A stretch of DNA of 64,000 nucleotides from Bog-473 sp036268485 (GCA_036268485.1 DATAUC010000048.1:78168-142167), one strand, 5' to 3'; counted from the first letter of the stretch, positions 25,714-35,056 are shown. The notes: generated by a model from the sequence alone, not told the origin. Made by a program: numbers and translations.

Positions 25714-26943
25714 CTATTTGCGGGAGCTGGGTTTTCCCGACGATCCGCCGAAGGCCCGTGCCTCAGCGTCGGTGGTCAAGCGGCCATAGGCAGCCTTGAG
25801 GAGATCGGCGATATCTCGACCGCGCACGGTGAGTACGCCACGCGGCAGCTGTTGCAGGACGGCGGCTGGCACTTCGGCTGCCTTGGGCAGGCAGTGCACC
25901 TCGCGCAAGGCGGCTCCGCTCTGCCAGAAGGTCGAGGTCAAGGTGGACAAGGGCACTATCGGTGCGGCGGTCTCGCCGCCCTCGGTCGAGGCGACCGCAT
26001 CAGGCTGCTGAGTGACCACCCCACGCCGGGCTTGGAGATCGGCCAACAGACCCTCGCGATCCCTGCCCCGGAATGCGAGGAGCAAGAAGGGATCCTGGTC
26101 GAAGGCCTCGGCCATCAGATAACAGACGGCTGCCGCGTGCTTGCAGGGGTTGGCCCAATCGGGACAGTTGCACTCGGTCACGAGTCGCGAGTCCCGCTCG
26201 GGAAAGAGCGCCACGCCAACTTCAGCGAACACGTCCTCAATCTCGTGCGGGAGTTCCCCCGCCAACAGCCGGGCCGCATAGCCCGCCTGGCCGGCCAGGA
26301 TCTCGATGATGGCGTCCCACCGGGCCTCGCTCACCGCCGGCATGGAGATCTGCACGGCATAGGGCTGCCGGCGCGACCCCTGTACCCGGGCGAGCGTCAA
26401 GCCCGATCCGATGCCCAGGTCGATGACCTGTCCCTGGCGGGCGTAGGTGGCACCCCGGCTCAGGCGACCACCCATGAGGAGTGATTCAACGGCCCGCAGA
26501 AACCGCCGCGACCACCAGGTCTCACCGATCGGCCCCCGTCGGCTCCGCAAGGCCAGACCATTGTCGACCGGTATCCGTTTGGAGGGGGTGAAGCGAGACC
26601 AATCCCGCCGCGACCGCCATTCTCCGGACTCGTCTTCTTCCCAAATCTCTTCGTCCGTGTCATCGAGGAGGAAGGTGTCGTCGTCATCGGAGTACACCGA
26701 GTTGTCTTCGTCTGCCCGTGATGCCGGTGGCGGCTCTTCGTCGTCGAGTTCGAGTGCGTCGAGCAGGAGCCCGCGCAGTCGGTTGAGTTCCGCTGCACTG
26801 GCGGCCGTCGGTTGCTTCTTGTGGCGTCGTCGTAGGGCCTGCACCTGATCGACCAACGACTGGAGATCGCCCACCGCGGCGGGTGAGGTGTGATTTCGAA
26901 CCGTCCTCTCGGGCACGGCGGGCTTCTTGCTCCGTGGTCTCAT
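25714..26943 (-). CDS. SWIM zinc-finger protein
   Basis: 409 residues from ATG 26943, which overlaps the stop of the SNF2 helicase gene (ATGA). The C-terminal half has the SWIM motif CNCPDWANPCKHAAAVCYLM: Cys-x-Cys-xn-Cys-x-His. The N-terminal third is a charged region with a strongly acidic run (DDEEPPPASRADED, DDDDTFLLDDTDEEIWEEDE), and the middle is helical. The longer open frame reaching into the helicase gene is a shadow. SWIM proteins next to SNF2 helicases recur in bacteria; co-function in DNA or RNA remodelling is inferred from this coupling. Confidence 0.9.
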   Translation of the reverse strand: MRPRSKKPAVPERTVRNHTSPAAVGDLQSLVDQVQALRRRHKKQPTAASAAELNRLRGLLLDALELDDEEPPPASRADEDNSVYSDDDDTFLLDDTDEEIWEEDESGEWRSRRDWSRFTPSKRIPVDNGLALRSRRGPIGETWWSRRFLRAVESLLMGGRLSRGATYARQGQVIDLGIGSGLTLARVQGSRRQPYAVQISMPAVSEARWDAIIEILAGQAGYAARLLAGELPHEIEDVFAEVGVALFPERDSRLVTECNCPDWANPCKHAAAVCYLMAEAFDQDPFLLLAFRGRDREGLLADLQARRGVVTQQPDAVASTEGGETAAPIVPLSTLTSTFWQSGAALREVHCLPKAAEVPAAVLQQLPRGVLTVRGRDIADLLKAAYGRLTTDAEARAFGGSSGKPSSRK

Positions 26944-29900
26944 TCGCCCACCGAGGCCTGGGCCGAAAGTCGGAACACATCGGCCAAATCGTCCGTGGAC
27001 AGCTCGGTCAGCCATCCTTCGCCAGCGCCCACTACCCGCTCGGCCAGATCGCGCTTGGAGGCAATGAGCTGGTCGATGCGGTCCTCCAGCGTGCCGGCAC
27101 AGACGAGCTTGCGCACCAGGACATCTTTGCGCTGGCCGATGCGAAACGCTCGGTCGGTCGCCTGGTTCTCCACGGCCGGATTCCACCAACGGTCGAAGTG
27201 AATGACGTGGTTGGCCGCGGTCAGATTGAGGCCGGTGCCGCCGGCCTTCAGGGAAAGCACCATGATCGGGACCTCTTGGTCGGGATCCTGGAACTCCGCC
27301 ACCATGGCGTCGCGCTGGCCCCGGGGGACGCCGCCGTGGAGATAGGCAATTCGGCAACCCAACTGTGAGGAGAGATGCTCCACCAAGAGGGAACCCATCT
27401 GGGAAAATTGGGTGAAGACCAGCGCCCGTTCGCCCGATTCCAGCACCTCATCGAGGATTTCCACCGTTCGTTCCAACTTCCCGGAACGTCCGGGCAGTGC
27501 CGAGCCGTCGCCCAAGAACTGCGCCGGGTGGTTGCACACCTGCTTGAGGCGCAGCATGGCGGTCAGGACCAGACCCTTGCGGGCAATGCCCTCCGCTTCC
27601 TCAATGCGGCGGAGCATGTCATCGACCACTGCTTGATACAGCGTGACCTGCTCCTTGGTGAGCGTGCACAGCTCATTCATCTCCAGCTTGTCGGGCAGGT
27701 CGGGCACGATGGTCCGGTCCGTCTTCAACCGGCGCAGGATGAACGGTCGGGTCAGTGATCGCAATTGTTCCGCCGCCTCCTCGTCACGGAAGCGCTCCAC
27801 TGGAATGACGAAGCGATCCCGGAAGGACGCGGCCGGTCCCAGCAGCCCGGGATTGAGGATCTCCATGATCGACCACAGTTCGCCCAGGTGGTTCTCCACC
27901 GGCGTCCCGGTCAAAGCCACCTTGTGCGGAGCGGGAATGGCGCGGGCGGCCTTGGTCTGCTTGGCCTCGGGATTCTTCACGTTCTGCGCTTCGTCGAGCA
28001 CGATGCGCCGCCACGGCACCTTGGTCAGGAGGGCTCTGTCCCGGGTGGCCAGGGCGTAGGTGGTGATGACGATGTCGACCGCACCAGCCCGCTTCTCGAA
28101 GGCGGTGTCCCGGGCCCGCGAGGAGCCGTGATGCATCAATACCGAGAGATCGGGCGTGAAGCGCTCGGACTCTCGGGCCCAGTTGCCGGCGACCGACGTG
28201 GGACAGATGACCAAGGTTGGTCCCTTTACCGAGCCCTTCTTCTTGCTGCCATTGCCCGACAAATTCAGCAGTCGTTCTTCCTGCAGCAGTGCCAGGACGG
28301 TCGCCGTCTTGCCCAGACCCATGTCGTCGGCCAGGCAGGCACCGAGCCCCATTCGTTCCAGCATCTGGAGCCAGGCCACGCCGCGCTGCTGGTAGGGGCG
28401 GAGTTCTCCGATGAAGCCATCGGGCGTCGGCCGGACCTCCAAGCTGCTTTCGAGCTCGCCCCGGAGCAACGAGCCCAGCTGCCCTTCTGCCGAGATGCCC
28501 AGCACCGGTACCCCGGGCAGATCGGAACCGACGCCGGCCGCAACTTGGAGCACTTCGCCGATGGACATGGTGCGATCAGTCCTGGATTTGGGCTGGGCCC
28601 CCAAGAACCGAACGAGCCGGTCAACCTCAGCCGGCCGGAACTCCATCCACTGGCCCCGGACGTTGACCAGCGGAGCCTTCAGCTTGGCCAATCGCAGAAG
28701 TTCAGACTGGTCGATCTGCTGATCACCTAAGGCGGCTTCCCAGTCGAAGGCGGTGATGCCGTTCTGGTTCAGCAGGCCGGAGCCAGCGCCCCGGGTGGAC
28801 GTGGTCGCCGACGTTTTGAGGCGTACGCCGAGACGCGCCTGGGGTCGACCCCACCAGGACGGCAGGAGGACGCCGAATCCGGCCGCTTCGAGGGAAGGAG
28901 CCGCCCCGGTCAGGAACCGATGGGCCCCATCCAGACTCAGCAGGAGCTCGGTGGGCGCCGGCTGTCGTAGGGCCTCCTCCAAGTCCGGATAGATACGCAC
29001 GGCGCGGCCCAGCTCCGCCAGAAAAAGTTGGTGTGGCGCTCCGAGCGATCGGCTGGCCCGCTGCAACTGATCGCCCGCCCGCCACACGTCTTCGGCGGCA
29101 ATGACCAGACTGAGGTCGTCCGTGGCCTGCAGCAGGAATTCCAACCGCCACGGTGGCTCCTGACCAGAAGGGGCTTCGTCGTCCTCGGTTGCCGGCGGTT
29201 CGCGGAGCCGCAGACACAATCGCCACGGCCCCTCTCGCGAAGTCGCATCGGCGCGCCACTCGTCAATCACACGCTCCAACGAGGTCAGCTCGTCTCGATC
29301 GCCCTCGACTAGTGACGAAGGCGCACTCAAAGCGGCCAACCAGGATTCCAGAGTGTCCGGGAGCTCATCAGATCCACCGCGGGGCATCCGAATGGCCGCC
29401 GAGCGTGAGCCCGACAGCGAGTCCCGACAGACCGCATCGATCATGGCGTCCAAGGCGTGGTGGACGATCGCTTCCGGCGGATCCCCTCCGACTGAGAGGG
29501 CACGGCAGACGGGCGGTAGCGACCCAATGATCGCCTGCACCCGAGCGTCGTCCCTGCCGTTTAGCAGAGCCTCCCACCGGGCCTCATGACCGCTCGGGCC
29601 AGCCCGGAGAGCGGGGAGCACTCGACCAGCGGCCGCCATCTCCAGGGCCAGACCAGCCAAAACCGAGAAGGACGACACGGAGGCGCCAGCTCGTAGGTCG
29701 GGGGAGCCAGCCGATGAAAGGGCCAGCGCCAGGTCGAGTCCAGCGGAGCCGTTCAGCTCCAGGACGGCCACTTCGAAGGGCCACAGCTTGAGCTTCGAGG
29801 CGCTGGATCGGGGGGCAACCTCAGCCCGGATGAGCTCCGGAGACGAGATCGGCGCGTGGCCCTTGCCGGGCATCCAGATCACCCGGGTTCCGCCATCTAA

Positions 29901-30113
29901 GCCCTGGAGCGCACCATGGAGGCCGGGAACTGCCCCGGTGACGCTCTCAATCAAATGTGGGCCGGCGGCCGAGAACGGATGGGGCCGGGGTGGGGGCACG
30001 GAGGGGCTCCGACCAGGCTTGACCGGACCTGAGGGCGGCAGATCGCTGTCCTCCCCCCACAGCAGGAATCGGCCGCCATCGTCGTCGGACCAGAGAAGAT
30101 GGACCGCGAGCAC
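26940..30113 (-). CDS. SNF2-family DEAD/H helicase
   Basis: 1057 residues from GTG 30113. The C-terminal half has the SNF2 ATPase motifs: DDMGLGKTATVLALLQEE, VICPTSVAGNW, DEAQNVKNPEAKQ (the DEAQ box), ALTGTPVENHLGELWSI, and the second RecA-like lobe with LVFTQFSQMGSLLVEHL, SLKAGGTGLNLTAANHVIHFD and the last arginine-finger segment QATDRAFRIGQ. The N-terminal part is unassigned. ATP-dependent motor on double-stranded DNA; target unknown. It is followed by the SWIM gene with an overlap. Confidence 0.95.
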   Translation of the reverse strand: MLAVHLLWSDDDGGRFLLWGEDSDLPPSGPVKPGRSPSVPPPRPHPFSAAGPHLIESVTGAVPGLHGALQGLDGGTRVIWMPGKGHAPISSPELIRAEVAPRSSASKLKLWPFEVAVLELNGSAGLDLALALSSAGSPDLRAGASVSSFSVLAGLALEMAAAGRVLPALRAGPSGHEARWEALLNGRDDARVQAIIGSLPPVCRALSVGGDPPEAIVHHALDAMIDAVCRDSLSGSRSAAIRMPRGGSDELPDTLESWLAALSAPSSLVEGDRDELTSLERVIDEWRADATSREGPWRLCLRLREPPATEDDEAPSGQEPPWRLEFLLQATDDLSLVIAAEDVWRAGDQLQRASRSLGAPHQLFLAELGRAVRIYPDLEEALRQPAPTELLLSLDGAHRFLTGAAPSLEAAGFGVLLPSWWGRPQARLGVRLKTSATTSTRGAGSGLLNQNGITAFDWEAALGDQQIDQSELLRLAKLKAPLVNVRGQWMEFRPAEVDRLVRFLGAQPKSRTDRTMSIGEVLQVAAGVGSDLPGVPVLGISAEGQLGSLLRGELESSLEVRPTPDGFIGELRPYQQRGVAWLQMLERMGLGACLADDMGLGKTATVLALLQEERLLNLSGNGSKKKGSVKGPTLVICPTSVAGNWARESERFTPDLSVLMHHGSSRARDTAFEKRAGAVDIVITTYALATRDRALLTKVPWRRIVLDEAQNVKNPEAKQTKAARAIPAPHKVALTGTPVENHLGELWSIMEILNPGLLGPAASFRDRFVIPVERFRDEEAAEQLRSLTRPFILRRLKTDRTIVPDLPDKLEMNELCTLTKEQVTLYQAVVDDMLRRIEEAEGIARKGLVLTAMLRLKQVCNHPAQFLGDGSALPGRSGKLERTVEILDEVLESGERALVFTQFSQMGSLLVEHLSSQLGCRIAYLHGGVPRGQRDAMVAEFQDPDQEVPIMVLSLKAGGTGLNLTAANHVIHFDRWWNPAVENQATDRAFRIGQRKDVLVRKLVCAGTLEDRIDQLIASKRDLAERVVGAGEGWLTELSTDDLADVFRLSAQASVGE

Positions 30114-30381
30114 TTAGGTGATCGTACCGGCGGGGAAGGGGCCCTCCTCCCGGCGCCGAGCCTGGTCAGGCGCCTGAGGCGCTACTCTGGGGGAGCGAGA
30201 GCCCACTGCGGCTCCAAGAAGAAATCCCTTCCCGAACTTCGAATTCATGGTCGAAGTCTCTGCGTGGGTTGTGACTTGGGCCCACAAGAGCCCTGATTGA
30301 GATCCGGCGACCCGAGCATCGCGTCGCTAGCTCCTTGGTCGTGTCGCACTATTGATCCGGCGACACCTGGGAGGTTCGAGA

Positions 30382-30936
30382 ATGGCAACGGCAGGAACAT
30401 TTGACGGTGAAGGCAACAAGGTCGACCGGGCTATCGCCATGAATGCCTGGATAGAGGCAGCGAGGCCTGAGCTCGAGCAAGTGGCCAAGACCTACAACGC
30501 CGTCATCGAATACGGCGACCTGGCCGCCAAGGTGCAGGGCGCCACTGGCTTCGTCACCAAACAACTCGTGCACTACTGGGTCGGCGACGTGGCGCTGGGA
30601 TGCTGCCGCCCCGATGAACCGCTCTTGAGTTCTCTCGTAGTGGACAAAGGGAACAAGCATGTTGGTGCTGGCTACTCCGAGGCCGTCACGAAGTACCAGG
30701 ACCGGGAACCAAAAGAAGATCTTCAGATGGACGCGGCCGAAGAGCGGTTGAAGTGTTACATCCACTTCGGAGCCGAACTACCAGCGAACGGCGGCGTTCC
30801 GACGCTCCCCAAGGAAGTCGTGGTGGCCCGATCAAAAGCCGCTCGGAAGGCCTTCGACGAAGCGCCGCGCAAGTACTGCCCTATTCATCACATTCAGTTG
30901 CCGCGCACAGGCAAGTGTTACGACTGCGACGACTGA
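30382..30936 (+). CDS. Unknown protein with C-terminal Cys/His zinc-like motif
   Basis: 184 residues from ATG 30382, behind GGGAGG at 30370-30375. No known domain recognised. The C terminus CPIHHIQLPRTGKCYDCDD offers a CxxH-x10-CxxC pattern that could bind zinc. A second Cys pair (CC) is near residue 74. Upstream, an 11-bp repeat GATCCGGCGAC occurs at 30301-30311 and 30354-30364. The gene is divergent from the SNF2 gene across 270 bp; shared regulation is possible but not shown. Confidence 0.65.
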   Translation: MATAGTFDGEGNKVDRAIAMNAWIEAARPELEQVAKTYNAVIEYGDLAAKVQGATGFVTKQLVHYWVGDVALGCCRPDEPLLSSLVVDKGNKHVGAGYSEAVTKYQDREPKEDLQMDAAEERLKCYIHFGAELPANGGVPTLPKEVVVARSKAARKAFDEAPRKYCPIHHIQLPRTGKCYDCDD

Positions 30937-30964
30937 CCTAACTCCACCACCTAAGGCAAAGTCG

Positions 30965-32074
30965 CTATCGCAAACACTTGCGGACATGGCGAGCCAGTTC
31001 CACGGCCCGTTTGTCCATCCCGCCAGGCAACGGCAGCCGCTGCACCGTGTACCCGAATCCGACATCGAAGGTCGGATCGCAGAACGCCAGTGAACCTCCG
31101 GCTCCGTCGTGCCCGAAGGCACGTGGACTCCCAAAGGGCCAACGTCCGGGGCATGGCACCTGGAACATGACCCCGAAGCGAACGGGAAGTCCTGTACCGA
31201 GCTCGGGTCCCGACACCTGTATCTGTGACATCTGAGCGATCGTGTCGTCGGTGAGGAGCCGGGGATATCCGCCCACCTCATGTCGGAGCGAGGCGTAGAG
31301 CGCGGCCAGGCCCCGCCCGCTGGCCAACACGCCGGCGGCGGGTGGCCCACCTCGGCGGAGGTCGACACCATTGATACGGCGGAACATTTCGGTGGTACCG
31401 CCAGGGGGAGCAGAGTAAGCAGAGACCGGATCTCCACCACTCATAGCGTTGGGCGACTCTTGTAGAAACGCAGTCAGCTCGTCGGCCGTTGGCGGCAGCG
31501 CATCGACTACGCGACCGTCCTCTGATTCCGGTGTGCCCATCCAGACGTCGATAGCGCGGGGGCCGGTGACTTCATCGCGCAGCATCTGACCGATGGGGCG
31601 GCCGTCGATGCGTCTCACGAGCTCGTCGGCCAGCGTCCCGATGGTCAGCCCGTGATACATGAAGCCCTGACCCGGCTGCCAGAAGGGTCGTTGGGCCGCC
31701 AGCCGTTCGGCCAGCGAGGCATGCATGATCAAGTCCTCCCACGCGAATCCGTCGTCCACGCCAATGAGCCCGGCCTGGTGGGACAACATCTGCCTGACGG
31801 TCACTGCACCCTTACCGCCCTGGGCGAATTCCGGCCAGTAGCTTGCGACTGCGGCGTCTAGATCCACCTGCCCGCGCTGGACCAGCAGCGAGATCACAAT
31901 GGCGGAGGCTCCCTTGCTACTGGAATAGACCGGCAGCAGACCATCGGGCGGCATCCCCTGAGATACGTCAACGACTTGCTTGCCACCCACATAGACCGAG
32001 AACTGCGCGGCGTAGGTTGGGTCGGCGTCGCGGAAGCTCTGAAACAACTCGATGACGGATTCGTAGTTCGGCAT
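30965..32074 (-). CDS. Serine hydrolase of beta-lactamase / EstB-type fold
   Basis: 369 residues. The class C beta-lactamase/esterase pattern is visible: SSSK (nucleophile Ser and Lys, SxxK) near residue 52, a YHG segment with the catalytic Tyr near 140 replacing YxN, and GHDGAGG near 325 in place of the KTG-like triad. No signal peptide: the N terminus is polar, so the protein is cytoplasmic. More likely an esterase or peptidase of the EstB group than a resistance enzyme. Confidence 0.88.
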   Translation of the reverse strand: MPNYESVIELFQSFRDADPTYAAQFSVYVGGKQVVDVSQGMPPDGLLPVYSSSKGASAIVISLLVQRGQVDLDAAVASYWPEFAQGGKGAVTVRQMLSHQAGLIGVDDGFAWEDLIMHASLAERLAAQRPFWQPGQGFMYHGLTIGTLADELVRRIDGRPIGQMLRDEVTGPRAIDVWMGTPESEDGRVVDALPPTADELTAFLQESPNAMSGGDPVSAYSAPPGGTTEMFRRINGVDLRRGGPPAAGVLASGRGLAALYASLRHEVGGYPRLLTDDTIAQMSQIQVSGPELGTGLPVRFGVMFQVPCPGRWPFGSPRAFGHDGAGGSLAFCDPTFDVGFGYTVQRLPLPGGMDKRAVELARHVRKCLR

Positions 32075-32109
32075 TTCCGGGAGACTAAATCAGTCGTTGA
32101 TAGGGAGCG

Positions 32110-33012
32110 CTAACTCCCAGCCAGATTCAAATCCTCGAGCCAGGCCAGAAACAGGTCCGTCCAGTGGTCCGACGGAAATCCCTGCTTCACCATGCCGAAA
32201 CCATGCGCGCCTCGAGCGAACACGTGCAGTTCCGACGACCGGTTCGCTTTGGACCAATCGGCGTGCACCCCTTCGACGATCTTTATCAGGATGTCGTCTT
32301 GCGCAGCAGCGGTGAACAGCGGAGGCGCATCGGCGGGAACCGGAGCACCCCGCGTCTCGCCGCCGTAAATCGGGGCAATGAACGCGACCTGGTCGGCCTT
32401 CGGGTCGAGGGCGACATCGACGATGAGAAAGGCTCCAGCGGAGAATCCGATCATGCCGACCTTGTCGGCGCGTACTCCGAATCGCTCGGCCTCCTCACGG
32501 ACAATGTGTATGGCCCGGCGGCCATCGTCCGCGCAGGCTTCCCTGGCTTCAAGGTACGTCGGCTCCAGATCTGAGCCAGATGGGATGAGGTCGCTAATGG
32601 CGCCAGGCAGCATTCGGGCGGCCAGCCCAGCAGCCAGCCCAGCATCGAGGGCGGCCTGCTCAGCTGCAAACGCTTGCAGGTCCGGATCAGTGGCGCGTAC
32701 CCGGTACTTGAGAAGGAAGGCCGTGTAGCCCAGCGACGTGAGCCAGCCGGCCACGTCGAGCCCTTCGTGAGTCCATGCACTGATCGTCCACCCACCACCG
32801 GGGACAACGATGATGCCCAATCCGTTCCCGGCACCCTGCGGTGCGAACACTGTCAAAGTCGGCTCGGAGATATTGCGCAGGAAGTTCGTGCCGGCCGCGA
32901 TCCCCTCGGGTACCGGGAACTCCTCCTCTGGAGGGACCCCGTCAATGTGTGTCGGAGGGCCCTCGGGCCAGAGCTTGATGATCTCGACTGCATCTGCCGG
33001 AGTGGTCGTCAC
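32110..33012 (-). CDS. Alpha/beta hydrolase (esterase, BD-FAE/acetylesterase-like)
   Basis: About 300 residues from GTG 33012. Nucleophile elbow GMIGFSAGAFL; the oxyanion-type segment IVVPGGGWTISAW sits upstream, as in esterases and feruloyl/acetylxylan-type hydrolases; a late Asp/His pair is in RGAHGFGM. The N terminus VEIIKLWPEGPP fits this group, so I set the start at the nearest GTG. The longer open frame runs into the insertion sequence and is not biologic. The gene points away from the IS, 162 bp upstream, so the IS insertion may have changed its promoter but not its coding part. Confidence 0.8.
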   Translation of the reverse strand: MTTTPADAVEIIKLWPEGPPTHIDGVPPEEEFPVPEGIAAGTNFLRNISEPTLTVFAPQGAGNGLGIIVVPGGGWTISAWTHEGLDVAGWLTSLGYTAFLLKYRVRATDPDLQAFAAEQAALDAGLAAGLAARMLPGAISDLIPSGSDLEPTYLEAREACADDGRRAIHIVREEAERFGVRADKVGMIGFSAGAFLIVDVALDPKADQVAFIAPIYGGETRGAPVPADAPPLFTAAAQDDILIKIVEGVHADWSKANRSSELHVFARGAHGFGMVKQGFPSDHWTDLFLAWLEDLNLAGS

Positions 33013-33166
33013 GTCGACAGCATGCCCTAGGTGGACCGCCGTTGCTCCGAGAGTCCTGAAGGTGTCAGGACGAATGTCGCCTAGCTGCCGGAGCCGTTTC
33101 CGGAAGTGCGTGTAGCTACCGGAGCCAGAGTGTCGTGAAGGTACCGAACCTTCACACTGACCTGCA

Positions 33167-33174
33167 AGAAAATT
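33167..33174. repeat. Left 8-bp target-site duplication (AGAAAATT)
   Basis: AGAAAATT stands directly before the left terminal repeat of the IS and is repeated exactly at 34601-34608. Eight bases is the length made by ISL3-family elements. An intact duplication indicates a recent, single-step insertion. Confidence 0.9.
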
Positions 33175-34600
33175 GGCTCTTCGGATTTCAGCGGGGAGCT
33201 TGCCCGTACCTGAGTGGCCCAGAATTAGGCGAAGGTGCTCCAATCTTTGGTGTGAGCCTAAGAACTGGAAGCACCTTCGTCCTTACCCACCCTAATGAGA
33301 TCCTCGAGGCCCTGGTAGGTCTCAAAGATGTCGCGGTTCTGCACTACCAACGCAGTGGCCCCGACGTCGAGTTGATGATCGAGCAGGTGCTGGGTCAGGT
33401 CCACTGCCCAAGGTGCGACGGAGCGGCCCAGGTCAAAGAACGCCCGGTGGTGCACTACGTGGACCTGCCGGTCTACGGCAAGCCCATGCGGCTGGCCTGG
33501 AGGAAGCACCGGATGCGCTGTCCCAATCCGAGCTGCTCGATGAAGTCCTGGGTGCTGCGTGACCACCGCATCGCCGCCAAGGCGTGCCTGTTGACCACCA
33601 GGGCGGCCAAGTGGGCGACGGTCCAGGTCGGCGATGGTCGGACGGTCTTAGAAGTGGCCAAGGAACTGAGCTGTGATTGGCACACGGTCAACGACGCCGT
33701 GATCACCTATGGCTCGGCCTTGATCGAGGCCGACCGCAAGCGGCGGAACCAGACCAGCGCCATTGGACTGGACGAAACCTCCTTCGTGCGCCTGGGCCCC
33801 AAGAAGCACCTGCACTACGTGACCACCGTCGCTGACGTGGCCAATCACCAGATCATCGACATCCTTCCCACGCGCAAATACGTCGATGTGGCGGGTTGGA
33901 TCAACGCCCAACCGGCCGCATGGAAGGAACGCATCGACTACGGCGCCCTCGACATGTCCAATGTCTATGCCGCGGTCTACAGCGTCACCTTGCCCAAAGC
34001 GCGCCAGGTGGTGGACCCCTTTCACGCCATCGCTCTGGCCAATCGGGCCCTCGACACCATCCGGCGGCGGGTCCAACACGAAGTGACCGGGCACCGGGGC
34101 CGCAAAGACGATCCGCTCTATCGGGCCCGGCGGCTCCTGCTCAGAGGTGAGGAGCGCCTCGACCCCGAATCAGCCGAACGTCTGTCCTCCCTGCTCGAAC
34201 TGGGTGATCCCGGGGCCGAAGTGGCCATTGCCTACCGGGTCAAAGAGCGCCTGCGGGACTTCTACGCCACCTTTGACCCCGACCAAGCCCGCTCCATGCT
34301 TGAAGAGCTGGTCGGGCACTGCACCAAGGCGGCCATGCCGCCCGAACTGCAGCGCCTCGGACGGACACTGCGCCAATGGTTCGACAAGCTGTGCAACTTT
34401 CACCTGGCTCGGGTCAGCAACGGACCGACCGAGGCACTGAACAACCTGATCAAACGGATCAAACGCATTGGCTTCGGCTTCCGCAACTTCAACAACTACC
34501 GGATCCGGGCCCTGCTCTATGCCGGCAAGCCCAACTGGCGCGTCCTGGGCTCGATCGTGGTCAGGTGAAACCCTCAGACCCCGTCAGAATCCGAAGAGCC
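33175..34600 (+). mobile_element. Complete ISL3-family insertion sequence (1426 bp)
   Basis: Terminal inverted repeats are at 33175-33196 (GGCTCTTCGGATT then TCAGCGGGG) and 34579-34600 (inverted: GGCTCTTCGGATT then CTGACGGGG), 18 of 22 bases equal. They enclose one transposase gene and are flanked by 8-bp direct repeats. The right end lies 12 bp from the 3' end of tRNA-Gly. The element is intact, so it is likely still capable of moving. Family assignment rests on transposase and target-duplication size; no IS name is given. Confidence 0.92.
33252..34568 (+). CDS. ISL3-family transposase
   Basis: 438 residues from GTG 33252, the first usable start inside the element; the longer frame begins outside the left repeat and cannot be the native gene. 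Two Cys clusters (CPRCDGAA and CPNPSC) form the N-terminal zinc finger typical of ISL3. A helix-turn-helix-like section (VLEVAKELSCDWHTVNDAV) follows. The DDE residues are seen in IGLDETSFV, in VVDPFHAIALANRALD and in NGPTEALNNLIKRIKRIG. Complete and without frameshift, it should be functional. Confidence 0.93.
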   Translation: MSLRTGSTFVLTHPNEILEALVGLKDVAVLHYQRSGPDVELMIEQVLGQVHCPRCDGAAQVKERPVVHYVDLPVYGKPMRLAWRKHRMRCPNPSCSMKSWVLRDHRIAAKACLLTTRAAKWATVQVGDGRTVLEVAKELSCDWHTVNDAVITYGSALIEADRKRRNQTSAIGLDETSFVRLGPKKHLHYVTTVADVANHQIIDILPTRKYVDVAGWINAQPAAWKERIDYGALDMSNVYAAVYSVTLPKARQVVDPFHAIALANRALDTIRRRVQHEVTGHRGRKDDPLYRARRLLLRGEERLDPESAERLSSLLELGDPGAEVAIAYRVKERLRDFYATFDPDQARSMLEELVGHCTKAAMPPELQRLGRTLRQWFDKLCNFHLARVSNGPTEALNNLIKRIKRIGFGFRNFNNYRIRALLYAGKPNWRVLGSIVVR

Positions 34601-34608
34601 AGAAAATT
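34601..34608. repeat. Right 8-bp target-site duplication (AGAAAATT)
   Basis: Copy of 33167-33174 directly after the right terminal repeat. It lies 3 bp past the end of the tRNA-Gly gene, in its AT-rich trailer. Confidence 0.9.
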
Positions 34609-34611
34609 TTG

Positions 34612-34682
34612 AGCGGGCGACGAGAATCGAACTCGCGTTCTCAGCTTGGGAAGCTGATGTTCTGCCTCTGAACTACGCCCGC
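34612..34682 (-). tRNA. tRNA-Gly (anticodon CCC)
   Basis: Read on the minus strand, a complete 71-nt cloverleaf: acceptor GCGGGCG/CGCCCGC, D arm GTTC/GAAC, anticodon stem TCAGC/GCTGA with loop TTCCCAA (anticodon CCC, reads GGG), T arm GCGAG/CTCGT with loop TTCGATT. CCA is not encoded. Flanked at its 3' side by the ISL3 element. Confidence 0.93.
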
Positions 34683-35045
34683 GAAAGCGCAGCAACCCTA
34701 TCAACTGGGAAAACACGATTTCCCACTGGCGCCATTTGCGAGGACGACGGACGTCCAATTCTGGTTCGTTGTGGCACGGATGTCGCACGCCGAGCGGTCT
34801 TTTTTGTGAGTCTCGACGGACGACTCTCTACGGCACGGATGGTCTTACTGCCGATTTGCCGTGGGCCGTAGGGGCGCCAATTGGCTGGGTCACGAGTTCG
34901 ATCCTTGTCTTCCCAGGTCCGAAAGGAAACTTGGACCTTCAACTACGCCCCAGACGTCCGGTCCAACTATCCTCTGCCCAGCATGTGGAATCCCAGGTGG
35001 CGCTCGCAATCCGCTGCCTGCCCTGTCCGACGAACTGAGACCTAC
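34683..35045. other. Non-coding stretch of about 360 bp
   Basis: It holds the promoter side of the tRNA and of the FeS oxidoreductase gene. A TGGGAAA-6-TTTCCCA hairpin lies at 34706-34725, 24 bp upstream of the tRNA. At 34892-34915 a T-arm-like run (ACGAG/CTTGT with loop TTCGATC) is followed by CTTCCCA, but no matching 5' half is found. No gene is supported. Confidence 0.55.
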
Positions 35046-35056
35046 GAGGAGCATCC

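Noticed and set aside
30301..30364. Direct repeat GATCCGGCGAC, two copies 53 bp apart
   Set aside because: Only 11 bp and two copies; not enough for an operator array, CRISPR or att site.
33013..33243. Upstream extension of the alpha/beta hydrolase frame into the insertion sequence
   Set aside because: The extra residues come from the IS end and intergenic DNA; the hydrolase fold starts at GTG 33012.
33135..33251. Upstream extension of the transposase frame
   Set aside because: It crosses the left terminal repeat into host DNA, so the native gene must start inside the element.
34892..34915. T-arm-like sequence followed by a 7-base acceptor-like strand (CTTCCCA)
   Set aside because: No matching D arm, anticodon arm or 5' acceptor (TGGGAAG) was found within tRNA distance. 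It may be a relic, or chance.
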